Positions 46,112-62,010 of a DNA stretch of 64,000 bases are shown here, piece by piece (positions within the stretch are counted from its first letter, which is position 1; each line of letters opens with the position of its first letter). This DNA is from Physcomitrium patens (taxonomy: Eukaryota; Streptophyta; Bryopsida; Funariales; Funariaceae). The notes below the pieces were generated by a model. It saw only the letters and a program-made list of their open reading frames with translations, was not told the DNA's origin and ran no database searches. Location of the stretch: NCBI RefSeq assembly GCF_000002425.4, contig NC_037273.1, forward strand, positions 9,746,089 to 9,810,088. Direction: 5' to 3'. The translations under genes and the position numbers were made by a program.

Positions 46112-47500
46112 CTTAATTTTTTATGACAAAGTTAAATTGTTCAATGAGCCACCAGCTCTTCAAGATTATAAGAACAAGCTTGGTTTTCTTAGTCTTGAAT
46201 ATCCAATTGGAGTAGAAACATCCAAACATCAAGCCTTGGAATCATATATATATGATGGATTTAATAGAGAAATAATTGATAAGACAGTAAGTTGTATATC
46301 AACATAAGTAGTAGAGTTCTATTAAATAGAAGTAGATGCAACCACTTAAGTTCTACTACCAAGACGTTATTACATAGATGGAATTGACTCAATAAACATT
46401 AGAAGTGGTAGAAGGACATGTTGCATGCTTTGGAAAAATGAAAACTATTTTGTTTAAAGAAATTATCATATTTTAATTGAAATAATATATATTATTCATA
46501 TTGACAAACATAAAAAATCAAAAACCATTGAATAAGCCATAAAAATATTCGTTAACAAGAATTAGAATCATGCCATAGAAGAAGAACTTGATTTTTTGAA
46601 TGATCATAATACAAGGGGATTTTTATCTTTACTAAATGGCAAAAAGATTGTGAATTTGAAATAGATTTTGTAAGATGAAGCTTGTTAGCAATGGTTTTAT
46701 TGAGAATTTTAAATCACACTTGGTTGTGAAGGATTTTACTCAGATAAATGGTCTTGGTTACCAAAAGACTTGTATACAAGTTTCTTATCTTGCAACAATC
46801 TACATACATGTTATAATTGCTACTATCATTGATTAGAATATATTGCAACTTAATATTGTTTCAACTTATTTGAATAATGAACTTAAAGAAAAAAAATATC
46901 TATATAAAGATTCCAAAAAAATTAAAAGTTTTGCTTAAACACAAAGACAATGTTTTATGATTATAAAAGACCTTCTAAGGCTTGAAACAATGCAGATGCA
47001 AATTAAACAAGAGTTTAGATGCATCCTTGGTAAATTTTTGTTAGGAGCATTCAAAGTCATATCTTTATTTGTATACAATTTACATAAAAAAATAATTCTT
47101 ATTTTGATTATCTATATTAGTGATGTATTAGTTGATGACAAAAAAATTGAGATCCTTATGAATAATAAGGATGAATTGCAAAAATGCTACAAGATAATAA
47201 AACTTAGTGAATCTAGTTATTTCTTTTATATTGATTTCTTTAAAAATAAGAATAATGGTACTATCAATTTGAGCCAAACTAAGTATATTTATTGGAAGTT
47301 GGAGGAATTCAGAATAAATGATACAAAAATAGCTGCAATATCAATGATACAAGGTCATTTCACTAAGCATAAGAATGAAAAATCTTTGGATGTAAAAAGA
47401 ATAAAGCTTTATAAAAAATCTTTAAATTTGCTATTGTATCTTACAAATACTACAAGGCACAACATTACATTTGTTTGTTAATACTTTGCTCAATAAAGAT
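44100..47500 (+). pseudogene. Decayed Ty1/copia retrotransposon
   Basis: Plus-strand fragments in copia order. Gag: LNEKNYDTWMLVIKHLM near 44165-44215, then LLEFNIEIFLMKKL...IESFLGKIFDL. A GAG-pre-integrase remnant with CELCIIDK lies near 45500. Reverse transcriptase: FKSHLVVKDFTQINGLGYQKT near 46705-46775, then a YISDVLVDD-type box near 47110-47145. The RT tail and RNase H connection (GTINLSQTKYIYWKLEEF) lie in the 46957-47481 frame. Copia elements have integrase before RT, which this order fits. There are many stops. A 36-base poly(T) interrupts it. LTRs were not resolved. Placed between CCaMK and the oxidase gene, both of which read toward it. Confidence 0.75.
46076..46111. repeat. Homopolymer T(36)
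   Basis: Unbroken run of about 36 T within the copia remnant. A similar but shorter run of about 25 T lies at 24216-24240 in element E. Confidence 0.85.
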
Positions 47501-48141
47501 TACCAAATCACCATTACTATTGCCAATAATTTAGCATACTATGGTTGTACAAAGAATTAGAATATAGAATATCATTTCATCACATAATGTATAAAAAAAA
47601 TAAAAATAAAAATTGGATTGGAGTAGTCTTACAAAACAAATGGTGGTAGATAACTTCACCAAACCTCACTAAAGATAAGTTTCTAACTTTCAGATATATG
47701 TTAAACCTTGTTTTAACAGAGAACTAAGTCCGACTTCCGAAAGAGAAGTGTTGAATAGTACCACAGGAATTGTACAACAAGCTACTACCTGTCCAACACA
47801 TAATCAAGGTTAGAAGAAGTGCTGACCTTCAATGTTGGATGAATGTTGTTTCATAACACCCACACACAATGTGCAGGAATCAAAATTACAATTTTCAAAA
47901 ACAGGAAGAATGTATGGTAGCACAAGTGAGAAGATTTTTATTGCTGGATGGAATGAATCCAAAGACTTGAAGTCACAGGTGGGGGCTCACAAACCCCAAA
48001 TCCAACATTTGCTTTAAACAAATAATATGCAAGACAGTAGCAATGACTACTCCTCTGAATAAGTTAAAAACAATTTGTTGTGTGCAAACCATGTCTGGTG
48101 CAAATGAATGAGTGACGTCTACTCTGATCCTGTCCACAAAA
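47501..48141. other. 3' flank of the oxidase gene, no gene seen
   Basis: Transition from the AT-rich copia remnant to genic composition near 47690. Presumably it includes the 3' untranslated region of the minus-strand polyphenol oxidase gene. No supported ORF. Confidence 0.45.
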
Positions 48142-50043
48142 TCACCACTTTCTATCGATCTCCATCGTGATACCCTTGAACTTAATCTGTTGGTTAGACT
48201 CAACCTGCACGAGAGTGACAACAACATGCGATACATACGGCTTTCTTATATCCTGCAGCTTACTCGTCAGTCCCAATGTCCATTGCATGCTGAAATCACT
48301 GGGTCGATGGTGATCTGCTTGAGGTATGTGGGAGAATGTGCCGAAGAACTCATGGCAGCCGGTGGAGTATTCAGTGGCGCTTGGGAGGAAGAGAAAAGCG
48401 TGAATCTGCGCAGGCTTGGTCCAATCCAGTACCAGGTCGTTGATTGTCAGGTATTCAAAACTGTTTCCGGAGGGATCAATTCGGCGAGCACGAAACGTGA
48501 GGGGCTCACCGGAGAATACCGTCCAGCCCTTTTTCAGCAATTTGGCATTCTTGATCATACGTCCTAGCCTTGGACTGTTGGGGGGTGAGCAGATTCTCGG
48601 CCCAGATGGTGGTGGTGGCGGTGATTCATCCCTAGATTCAAAACTCATGATACTCGCTATAGTGACCGGTGCAGCTGCCGGTGCTAGTGGTGGGTCTAGT
48701 GGTGGTTCAATCGTCCAGAGGTTGTCACCCTGATCGTAATCGTATCTGGCAATATAACGAATTCGGACAGAACTCAGAGTCCGCTCAAACATAATGGAAC
48801 ACAGTTAGAGGGGAGAGTGAGTTTATGTGTAACATCACTTTGTCACCTTTACAATGAGCAGGGATTAGAGTTGTGATACGCACCTCAAGTTGGCCAAGTT
48901 CAAGACCTGGCTAACCGATATGGAAATCAGGGTCTTGTTCTCGTCGTAGAAAATAAATTTGGAATTCAGGTAATCAGGGTCGTTGTAATCAGAGTGCATA
49001 CCACCTTGAGCTATCCAGAAAGCCCACAGACGATCCAAGTTGGCGTGATGCGAGTAGAACAGTGGGTCTACAGCTGCCCGGTTGAGGTTCCCCATGTCGT
49101 CCCTGACAGCGTATGGCTTCAGCGTTAGTGGGTTCACGCGGGTGTTGGCCGAAGGATCACCTGTGAAAATATGAACATTTCCGTGAGGAGTGCGCTCAAC
49201 GTTTCCTGGACTCCTGCCTCCTCGTGTATTGTATCTGACTGGAGCTCCATGGAAGAGCCTCGCTGTTTCAGCGGCCATCTGAAGTCTCATGATGTCATTG
49301 TTATAGGTATCCAGCCCCAAGCTGTCTGGACATGGCCCACCCGGAGTTTGAGATATATACCCGAGGTCGACGACATTGGGAGGACGAGCGCACTGGTCTC
49401 GATTTGCATTGTATAGGGGGTTGTCGATCGGATCGTCGAAGAAGCTGGGCATGACATTCCCCTGTACTGCTCCCGGCGACTGGTTGTCCCAGTTCCAGAA
49501 CAACAGTGAGAACGAATCGTCCCCAATCAGACTCGCAAGTATCCGCTCGTGGAAGTAGAGGAATGCTCGGTGCCACGCGAAGAAAAACCAACCGCCATGA
49601 ATCTCCAGTGGCCAACTACTACCATTAAATTTGAATGCTCCGCCACAGTAGGCACAGTGCAAATTCGCTTGTGCATACAAGGAGCGAGGGTCTGTGTTCG
49701 GAAGAGCTGCCATCCTCTTATACGCAAGTCGGTATTTAGCAATGTAGGCATCGTCGGCAAGATGAGCAGCACGGCGTATTCTAATCGGCAGGTTGGGTCG
49801 AAAAGTGAAATCCACTGGAGTCCTAGAATCCGGTAGGGGACAACATCCCTGCGTACTTTTACAAAGTTTAATCAATGGTGCGGGGAAAGGAGCTCCTTCC
49901 ACAAGAACACACGCTAACAGAACGGCTACTGCAACACCTGACACGTAATTGAGCTTCATAGCTGTGCCACCTCTTGTGTGTCTTTTCACACAACCATCCC
50001 TAATTTTGCCAAAGAGCAGCCAGTCGGATCGACCTTGCCTCAC
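48142..50043 (-). CDS. PPO: Polyphenol oxidase / catechol oxidase (2 exons)
   Basis: Type-3 copper enzyme that oxidises o-diphenols (and perhaps monophenols) to quinones. Exon 1 48884-50043, exon 2 48142-48772 (GT/AG, in phase). The better start is probably the second Met (49959), which begins a signal peptide (MKLNYVSGVAVAVLLACVLVEG); that gives 568 aa, secreted or vacuolar rather than plastid, against 596 aa from the first Met. Numbered from 49959: CuA site H101 (LHCAYC, with C105 placed for the Cys-His thioether), H121 and H130 (HGGWFFFAWHRAFLYFHER); CuB site H259 and H263 (ERTPHGNVH, with E255 as likely water-keeper) and the HH pair at 304-305 (FYSHHANLDRLW). Exon 2 carries the C-terminal DWL and KFDV-like domains (NLW, EYLTINDLVLDW, CHEFFGTF, FKGITMEIDR). 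A Pro-rich linker (ESPPPPPSGP) joins them. All copper ligands are present, so it is probably active. Confidence 0.92.
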
Positions 50044-50889
50044 AAAGCACGGCTTCTCAGCAATCGAACTATCTACATCCTGTCAGTCAGCGCACCACGC
50101 AACCAGCCTTGAGTGATGAGACAATTTCACCGAGCTACATAATCTGAGCCTATAGCTCCAACAACCCGGTGTGGGGAGGGGAAGCACAAGGAAGTGCGAC
50201 ACAGCAACCGTAGTCGTCACCGAGACTTGATAGTTTCCAGCCCTGAACATCCAAATTCCAAAAGCAACTCGACATGCAGCTCCAGAGCAGGTGGTTAAGC
50301 GGGACTAGAGGACGACGTGCATGGACGCTGTCATATAGTCTTGACAGATCCTGCACTGGTCTTCAGATGTATCGGTAAAAACATTTAAATACAAACTGTG
50401 TGGTGCAGTTGTTCTAAATCAGAGCTCGAGACTTAGCGCGCAACACCGCCAACTTGGTTCCGGCTCGTGCAGTCCGAGCGTGTCAACGTGCAAATTCCCC
50501 ACATGGCTCCTACAAATTCAGCTGTAGTGCTGGCTCGTGCCAGTCTTTTGTTCCACATATAGCCTTTGGTTGTGTATACAATAGTTTCTGGGGTTCTAAG
50601 GCGGGGGAAATGCAAAATTGAAATCAAACACACATTCAGTGACTGCAGTATGGATCCTAAGTCTTCAATTTTAGCTTAGCCTTGATTTTCTAAATGAGGT
50701 GGTGTTGCTTTTCCATTCCCACGCGGTAAGGATTTTGTGCCTAATAATATCACCAAATCGCCGAACAGCATCGGAATTTTGTACTATTTTCATTGTAAAA
50801 AATACAATGAAAATAATTTAATATCATAAAATATTAATAATAATTAAGAGAACTGTGTTCTAAAACATGTACAATAAATAAATAAATAA

Positions 50890-50922
<33 letters not shown>

Positions 50923-52440
50923 TATATAATAACAATTCATATATATGTAATTTAATCTTTGTAAATAAATGAATACATATTGATTTTTATGTATTAAAAA
51001 TAGTGGCTATAACAAACATCCATTATAGAGATACACAGTACACATCAAAGTAAAGTTATGCAATATATAATTTCAATCACAAGTAGCAAATGTAAATATA
51101 TCTAATATTACATAAATTCGTCGTGATTATTTTGTCGAATGTAGAGTTGACTAACAAATATGAAACACACAATCTCCTGCCAGATGCACTAAATAAAATA
51201 AAAAGAAAAAGAAAAAAGAGTTAAACTCAAGAAAACTGATCTCATTTTGCATTTCGGAACATTCACACAGGGAAACAGCAGAAAGTGGAGCTGCACCGAA
51301 GCTAACATTGAATCACAGAATACTTCAAAATGTACCAGATAATTGCAGTGTTCGGCGGACTAATGTAGAAACAAAAATGTTTCTAATGTTGCCTCGGAAG
51401 ACAGATTGAGAAGAAAAACCAATCTGCTACACGCTAATCCTTGTCACACTGGGCTTCCGAAATTTTCTGTAAACGTCCCACGATCAAATGACCCATGTTC
51501 AACAGATGGTCCGATGCAATCTGGTCCAGGTTTCCCTTATCAACGTGTCTGGCATTCTGATTTCCTGATAACTTGTGTACAGTGCCCCATCACGAGCCAC
51601 CTCCCGCTTTCCTTCACATCGACCGGGTCTTTGTCGACGAATCTCGAAGAAACTTTTAACCGCAAACCGGGTTTTCTAGAAGTGGGTAGTTCTCTGTCGG
51701 TATTAGCTTAGTCGACATCGGAGAAAGCCTTCGTTTTGAATCCAGATCGACCACATTTGGAGGGAGAGCTTCCGGTGACGAGGAGATTGGAGTCTTCGGC
51801 GTAGTAGACTGCAGGGACCGTATGGAATGTGTTACACCAGGTTCCAGATTGATCAGACCTCTATTGGGCGTCAGCCGAGTTCCGGATTGATCAGACCGCT
51901 GCGAATCCACTTGTGAATGTTAAATAGGGCAGGTGCAATGCAACAGATTGAAATCCTCCCATCCTGAATCTCAAACCTAGTCCGCCAACAACCACCGAGA
52001 ACATACGCTTAGCTCCGCCGCCACTGCAATGCTCCTTCGGTTTTAATGCCGCACATGCCTTTGTGGCACTTAGCAACATAGATGGCATCGACAAGTTGTG
52101 TTATCAACATCAAATATAACCTCTTGAAACCATATCATTCAACACATTTTATAATAGAAAACGAACATCCAGCTATTGATTCAGAAGCGTAGACTGGGGG
52201 GTTATGCTATCACCATGAATTTCTTACAAATGTTTGCTTTGTTATAGAATCCGCAACAATGTTACAACACTGTTACGGATTCTACAACATTGTTGAATTT
52301 CTATCTCTTTTGCTGCGTCGGTTCTGGTTTGTAGTACCTGGCTACTCCAGCCGCGCTTTCTGCCTCGTCATCACCGATGTGTGAATATATATTCTTTGTG
52401 TGTGTGCATATATATATATATATTCATACATGTGTGTGCG
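50044..52440. other. Upstream of PPO; no supported gene
   Basis: The first few hundred bases should hold the PPO promoter and 5' untranslated region. Bases 50760-51180 are AT-rich with an (AT)n tract near 50891-50916. Bases 51250-52100 have genic composition and short ORFs on both strands (51406-51711 plus, 51656-52094 minus), but none shows a domain I recognise. A direct repeat TTCCRGATTGATCAGACC lies at 51842-51859 and 51880-51897. Confidence 0.45.
52247..52295. repeat. Interleaved inverted repeats
   Basis: GAATCCG (52247-52253) pairs with CGGATTC (52276-52282). CAACAATGTT (52254-52263) pairs with AACATTGTTG (52286-52295). The arms interleave (1-2-1'-2'), the layout of a pseudoknot rather than a nested hairpin. 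No gene context is known. Confidence 0.6.
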
Positions 52441-52927
52441 TATACATATAAAGAATGGCGGAAGTTAAGGGATTTTTTTTTTAATGTAAGGGGCACAATT
52501 TGTTTTTTTGGTTTTTTTGGTTTTTTTTTATGAAGAAGGAAATAAAATAAAAATTTGTCAATATTTGGTTATAGTTGATATCAAGTGGCACATATTTCCG
52601 AATCCAACTTGTGCCACTTGACGAATTCTTCATAATTGTTATTTGAGTTGGATGTGATTGTGGATGAGTGAATAATGCATGCAGATTAAAAGAGGCTGGC
52701 AAAGGACTTTATGTAGGGGTAGTTTCCTCAAGGGAAAACGAAAGCATTCACTCATTCCTAATGCCGAGGTGAGGTTTTGCAACATCAATGAAAATCAAAT
52801 ACTTGCTTTATATATACATATAATCCTAAAAATACGTATTTAAAATGTCTTAAATTTTTTTTAAGAATCTAATGTAGAAAGGTTTTAGCATTTCATTGAG
52901 ATGAGTTATTAATTTTTAATAAATCAG

Positions 52928-52970
<43 letters not shown>

Positions 52971-53169
52971 TACGTGATTGATTAAAAATCATTATTTTTT
53001 TTATTTTTTTAAAAATATAATAAAACATCTTAGACAAAATCTATTTTGATTTTATAAACAATCGTACTATGAAAAGAAAAAAAAGGAAACAAAGAAAAAA
53101 TCATATGTGTAAATACATTATGTTTTTAATTTAATAACTTAAAAAATATTAAATATTAAATTTCAAACT

Positions 53170-53205
<36 letters not shown>

Positions 53206-53297
53206 AGAATAAAATTAAAAACCTTCTTATTTTAGGTTCAATATTTTATTTTTAAAAATTATATCATAATTATATTTAGAAATAAATATAATATCTA

Positions 53298-53330
<33 letters not shown>

Positions 53331-56300
53331 TGAAATTTTTGAAAGAAAACTCAATTCTTAAGATCTACTTAAAATCCAAATATTAAGATTAAATCAATTC
53401 AAGGCAGATTAAGAAGTAGCCACATAAACAAAGATGGTTAGCTGCCATAATTAAATAAGAATAGTATAAGTGTATAATAAGTCTAGTTTAAAGGAATTTC
53501 TTTTTTTCTTTTTGATTTCTACTTTTATATTGAATAAAATTTTCCATCCAAATTACATGTGCAAACTAAATTCTCAATGTTGTCTATTTTTGCTCTAGTC
53601 TTTTTGTTTTAATGTAGCTTGTAATCATGGTTGGTGTAGAATTTATCATATAAAAGTTTCATGCTTGATTTATTTATTATGATAAAAGTCACCAATTTTT
53701 TATGTATAATTTCTATAGATAGAAATTTAAAAAAGCTATCTTTATTTTTTTGGTACTTGACATAATTTTTATTTTATCAATTCTTTTCATAATATTTCAA
53801 ACTTTATCACAATATATATTCAACTTCTATTCACTTAAAAATAATATATAATATTTTTTTAAATATTAATAAATAATATTCAAAAATATCATTTATAAAG
53901 TGCTAGAAAACCTTTAGTATCTTTTACAATCTTGAATACATAATCATGTAGTAAAATATACTTTATATAATAAAATAATTAAATGAGTGCAGATTTTATA
54001 ATATATATATATATATATATATATAGACGTGGATCTGGTTAATGCAATTATAGAAGTGTCACCTCAAAGAACCAAGTCAAGATGAATTTCATATTAACAA
54101 CATAAAAACCTAATACCATTTATAATCCCAGGTATACATTTCTCCACATTACTTATTAATTTTATAAACTTGATATTTATTTTATTTTATTATTTATATA
54201 TTTTTATTTATAAAATAAATAATGATCTTTAATTTTTTATATCAAATGTTATAATATTATAATATCTATAATGTTCAATTAAAATTTTTTATTTGTTAAA
54301 TTTAACTTGTTATATGGATGCGTTATCACCAATAATAATAATAATAATAATAATACATTGTAGTTGCACTATTATAGTTTTTGAATCTCTACAAATGTAC
54401 CAAAATCTATGTACATATTATACTTTCTTTCTTTGATTTAAAAAATATTTAATACAACTACTAATAGGCTTATATAAATACAATTTTTTTTTGGTTCCAA
54501 TGAATTTTAAAAATTTAATATAAAATTTGTGACATTAATAAAAAAAAAGGTCTTAAGTATTTAATATCTTTAAGTAATAAAATTTTATGCAAATTTAAAT
54601 ATTTTTATTTTTTAATATAAAAATAAATTAATATTTAGATATTTTCTTTTATATCATCACTTCTTTTTTTTCATACTATTTTTTAGAAAACATTCTTGGT
54701 GCCTCTTTCAAGTTTCTTAATTTACTTTAGATTCTCTATTTATTATATTTACTTGATTTTTTTTTTTTAATTTTATAGATTTATGAAAATAAAATTATAA
54801 TTACTTAATATCTTTGTTTAATAATATTATTATTATTTAATTTTAATTTTTATTTAATAAAATAACTTAAAGACTCTTACTACTTAAGATGCCTTAACTT
54901 TTAAATGTTTTTATTGGTTGAATTCACAAAGGTCTTTTTAAGTTGACTTTAAAATTTTAAAAGTACATGCAAAGGATTTAAGTAGAAAAAATAAGATGGA
55001 GTGCACTTTTTTCTATATAGAATAAATAGTGTTATCCTCTAAAATTTTCTATTGACTTATCTTAAAAATGTGATTTCTAGAAAAAATTAAGAAATCATGT
55101 CAAGAATTACTCAAGACAACGATTAGAAGAATTATATTTGAATGCCTTATGATTATTTAAATAAATATAAAAACGAACATATTTAGAATTGTGATAAAAA
55201 AATGATTTGATCCGTTTTATGGTCTTTACTCACTTTATACTATATCCAAAGGACAATACTTCCAAACAAGGTCTTTTCTTTACAAAGCAAGGAATCTTGA
55301 TGAGACATTCAAACCATAGCCTTTTAAAGTGGGCTTTTAGGTATAAAGTTTCCTTTATAAAAATAAAAAAAAGTTGTGGTTTGACAACATAATAAATAAA
55401 TAGTTAAAATGTGAAAAAATATTTATGATATTTTTATGATATATAAACAAAATAAAAATATTTATGATATTTAGTGAATAATAGATTTCCTTTTAGTTTC
55501 TTTTTATTTAAAATATACTTGTGACTAAATTCTACTTATTCATCTTTATATGACTATGACTATATTGTCATATTTTGCATCTTGCATAACTATGGCTATC
55601 TTGTGTTTTTTATATCATATTGTTAAATTCTAACATATGAGTCAAACTTATACTTATTTATTATAATAAAGACTATTGAATAATGTTCATTGTCTTCAAT
55701 CTTTGCTCTCATATGTGCTTAATACATTATAGATTTTTGAGTCTCTTAAACCTTGTATTTTTCACATTTCTATATATACATAAAAAGTATAATGATTAGA
55801 TTGCAATAAAATTAAAAAATAAAAATATTATGAATTTTTTGTTTAAGATAATTTTATATTATTTAAGCATAATAACTTAATGAATTGGTTAATATGCTAT
55901 AAAATATTTCACAAAAAAAAAATAATATTTATTAATTTTACAAACATCAAAAAAGTGTAAAGATTACCATCAAATTTCAATCACATTATTTTATTTTGTA
56001 GACTTTATAACTTGTATATATGTATTTATAAATATGATTTTGTTAAAAAAATTGTATTGGAAAAAATAGAATATTTTTATTCATAATAAAATATAAACTT
56101 TATAAATGATTTAATAAAATCCCAACAAATAATATAAAAAAATTAGATTATTAAAATTTCTGATAATTATAAAACGTAAGCAGTTAGGTATATATGTTTA
56201 TATATAATTTCTACTATAATTTTTTTTTTTTTTATTATTCATATTAAACTTGTTAAAAATAATTTAGTATTTCAAGTGTTAATTATTTCTTTTCCAAATT

Positions 56301-56884
56301 CTATTAAACTTTTCAATTTATTAAGTATAGTAATTTTAATGTGTATTTGATGCATAAATCATTAGTGTGATAAGTATAAACATGCTTGTACCAATCCTCA
56401 ATTCTATTTAAATTAATCAGTAAGTCAATGTGTTTTACCCTATAAATCTCATATTCAATTTGTGGCTTAAAACTTTACTCAAGTCAGTGGAGTAAGAAGT
56501 TATCATTAAATTTCATATTTTAATTTAAATAAGAGTGACCAATTTTTTAGCTTTTAATTTAATCTGTCTCATCACATACAAAACTAAGTGTTTTTAAAGT
56601 TCATAAAAATAGCTTTCTAGTTTTTAGAAATTATGAGGTCAGGTTGTAATTTAATAAAACAAGCATTCGTAAATTCACAAAATTCAATCCTATAAACTTG
56701 TGACTATTACTAATTTTACTTTGGATTTTATGAAATTTTGAATTAAGTGGTTTTTGAGATTTATTACAAGTTTAAAAAAGAAATGAAATGCATTTTAAAG
56801 TTATTCTCTTCTGAGAATATAAAAATAAGGAAGTTAAACAATGAGTATACAGATAGATGTCAAAAGTTTACATGCAAGAGAGCT

Positions 56885-56920
<36 letters not shown>

Positions 56921-58260
56921 TGTTCTCAGTAGAATCAAATAAGAATACAAAAAGAATTTTACTTTTATAGATTCTACTTCTAGATTTTTTGCAATCCTTG
57001 CAAAAAGCTTTCTACCAACCATTTGTGGAAGATTCTTTGTTGCTATATTGTCAATTTATAATTCCTTCAATTGCTACTTGATTTCTTTTTCTAATTATAT
57101 TTGCTTGGTTACAGTTGTTAAAGAATGTTCATTAAATCTTTATATTGATTTTTTTCTTTAATTTTTATTTATAACTAAAGTACCTAATTGTTTTTGGAAT
57201 AAAATATTTATATGTATTTTGATAATTTTTTTTTCTTATTACGAAGTGAAATTAAAAATATATTAATTAGTCCTAAAAAGACTTTAAAGTTGTTTAAAAT
57301 AATTAAAAATAAAAATAGTGTGTATTGATGATTAAATGAAATTATTAAGAAAAAAAAACTTTAATATTATGATTTCTTATTTATTCTATTAGTTAATTGT
57401 ATAATATATGATGATTGTTTATTTATTTTTATATGTAATCTTTTAAATTTTTATGCATTTTTATCATTATTTTTTTTGATTTTAGTGTGGTATTAATAAA
57501 CTCTATTTGTTTGATTTTTGGTTATTTTGTTTGTATTATAACTTATAAGTTTATTGTATACTATTTTACATCAACAATTAACTTTAATGTGTTGTATCTA
57601 AAACTTAGGAATACTCTCAAAAATAATAAGTATATATAAAAAATATACATTCATACATATATACGAATTATTTATATTTATCAATATTTCTCTTATTTAT
57701 TTATTACATATTTATATAGAATTGTGTATTTATGCCTACTTTATTATCTATTTAAAAAGATAAAATACAAAAGAATAAAAATAAATAGATATGTTCTAAA
57801 TAGTTTTAAGTAACTTCAATATTTATGTGTATTTTAAGATTAAAATAATATTATTTAAAACAACAGATTTAATTAATTCTTAAAATCAAACTTATTACTC
57901 TATTTTTAAAATAAATATATTTTCAAATATTTAGTCTAATATTATTTTATTTTTAAATACATATATGTAAATTTAAGAGACACTAAACAAGGTGATATTT
58001 TTATTTGCTTATTTAGTTTTTGTAACAATTAGTGGTCAATATACAACAAAGACTATGATTTATATGGTAGAAGTAAACACCTATCAAAATGAGGATTTGG
58101 ATTTTAATACACAATTGATTAGGCTCACTAATAACTTTCACATGTGCAATACAACATCAAACTCTAGAATCTCTACTTGGATTCATCATGCTTAATACCT
58201 TTGAGCTTAACTCAAATTCATCTTTGTGGAGCTACACACACTACAATACTTACAACAATA
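52441..58260. other. AT-rich desert with (AT)n tracts, no gene seen
   Basis: Nearly 6 kb of AT-rich sequence. Perfect or near-perfect (AT)n tracts lie near 52931-52965, 53174-53201, 53305-53330, 53999-54026 and 56887-56916, and an (AAT)n tract near 54331-54354. I found no coding similarity to transposon proteins, no LTR pairs and no RNA gene. The short ORFs (55207-55392, 57992-58195 and others) are not distinguishable from chance. Confidence 0.6.
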
Positions 58261-58267
58261 TATATAA

Positions 58268-58460
58268 GGGAATGTTAAATAGACCCAGGTTTTGTATTAA
58301 GTCAATCTACCCTTGATGAAGAATATGGTAATCATGATGAATGTGGTTGGATTTCATTGGTTTCAAATCTTGTAATGGAGAAATGAATCTACATGTCATT
58401 TTTCTTTTCTTAGGATGGGTGGATCAATTTAGTAAAAATATGGGTTTATTTAACATTCTC
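58268..58460. mobile_element. MITE-like element with about 45-bp terminal inverted repeats
   Basis: The left end (58268-58312) starts GGGAATGTTAAATAGACCCA. The right end (58417-58460), in reverse complement, starts GAGAATGTTAAATAAACCCA. Similarity continues imperfectly to an ACCC at the inner edge of both arms. The total is 193 bp with about 104 bp between arms and no ORF. That fits a non-autonomous DNA transposon (MITE). A target duplication is not clear; the flanks are (AT)n on both sides, so the superfamily cannot be assigned. Confidence 0.7.
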
Positions 58461-59975
58461 TTTCTCTCTATATATATATAAAACACAGCAAACAAACGGT
58501 TTCACCCAAATTATTGATTTAAATAAATATCTATTACAAACATTTTTATTATGTCCATGACGTGGCATGAAGGGTAGTATCTACCTCACCATAAGACGAG
58601 GGGTGTGCATGTGGGAAAAGGAACATGGGCATGTGGGCCAAAGGGATTGCACATGTGGAAAAAGGGGAAGGTGCAGGTGAGAAAAGGGAGTGAGTCCCAT
58701 GTTGCTCAGTGCCCCCTACTCGTCCTCCCCATGATTGAAAGATGATCACCAAGGTGGTGGTTGGAGGGGAACTTGGGGCAATGGCCCCACCTTTGCAACA
58801 CTAAAGAGGGCAATCATTTTCTGGAGTGGAGCTGGCGATGGCGCATTGAGTAGCTCATCACCACCTCTGCCCCTGCAATGTCAACAAAGCGTTACCCCCG
58901 GGGATTTGTTCCATTGTGGGTAAAGTGAGTAAGTATGTAAGTATGTGTGTGAATGTGTATGTGAAGGTAGCAGTAGTTTTGGAAGCTTGTGTTAATGTTG
59001 CTGCTGAGGCCTGACTCCATAATCATCAGCATCATCATCAGATCAGGGCTCAAGTCGAAGCTTTTAGACCTGCAACGGGTACCACTGAATCTGCCCTTCA
59101 GGACGACGACGCAGCAGCCAAGGCGTGTGCGAAGGGATCAAGGAACCGATCAGACAAAAGTGCTCACTTACTTATTCCCTTTTCCTTGACTGATGGGTCT
59201 GAGTGGGTTCCCATTCTGGTCTGCGCGGGGTTGCCACGGCCTTAGCGATTGCAGTGTTGCGTCTGCCTCGAGGGACTGGCGACTAACTCTGCGTTCGTTG
59301 CAAAGGTCGGCGTGGGTTGTTGGTCTCTCGGTGCTCATGCGCTTACCCACAAAAGTCGCCACATAGATGATTTTTTCGCGTGAGTAGATGATTGTGCGCA
59401 GATGTATAACTATATAACTATGTATATATATGCATGTGTGGTAGCAGAGAATGTTGTGGTATGAGTTTATCTACTTGAATTTGTAATCTGAGTAGAGAAG
59501 AAGAGATGATATGTCAAATAGAAAAAAGATTCACATTTGTGGTGTTTGCTTGCATCAATGCTAGAGATACATCTTGCCTCTGGTGCCAAGCTTGGAACCC
59601 AGATGGAATTCAGATTAGGAGCCAACACTCCAAAAGAAAAAAATGGCTTAAGTCACTGCAATCCACTCGTCACCTAATACCACAACTTCTGTGCCTCCCC
59701 ACCGTCAACCGAAACAACTTCACGTATTCCTCAATGCGCCTGATAGCAGAACGGTCACAAACCTTCTGGGTAGCCGACACTCAGGGGCCACTGCGAGATT
59801 TGGAGTCTTCTACATGAGGACTTTCTATTGGGGAAAAAAAAAAAAAAAAAAAAAAACAACACAAAACACTCTCAAGCGGTAGACGAAGCTCAAGTGGCAT
59901 CGAAAACCAAGCAAGGCCAACAAGCGAGGCATGGGAGCAAAACTGAATGTTCGGGGAGGTACTGATTACTGTTGT
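58461..59975. other. 3' flank of TAR-like gene, no gene seen
   Basis: Genic base composition returns at about 58550. Short ORFs on both strands lack recognisable domains. A poly(A) run of about 24 lies near 59834-59857. The stretch next to 59976 is presumably the 3' untranslated region of the aminotransferase gene. Confidence 0.45.
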
Positions 59976-62010
<2,035 letters not shown>

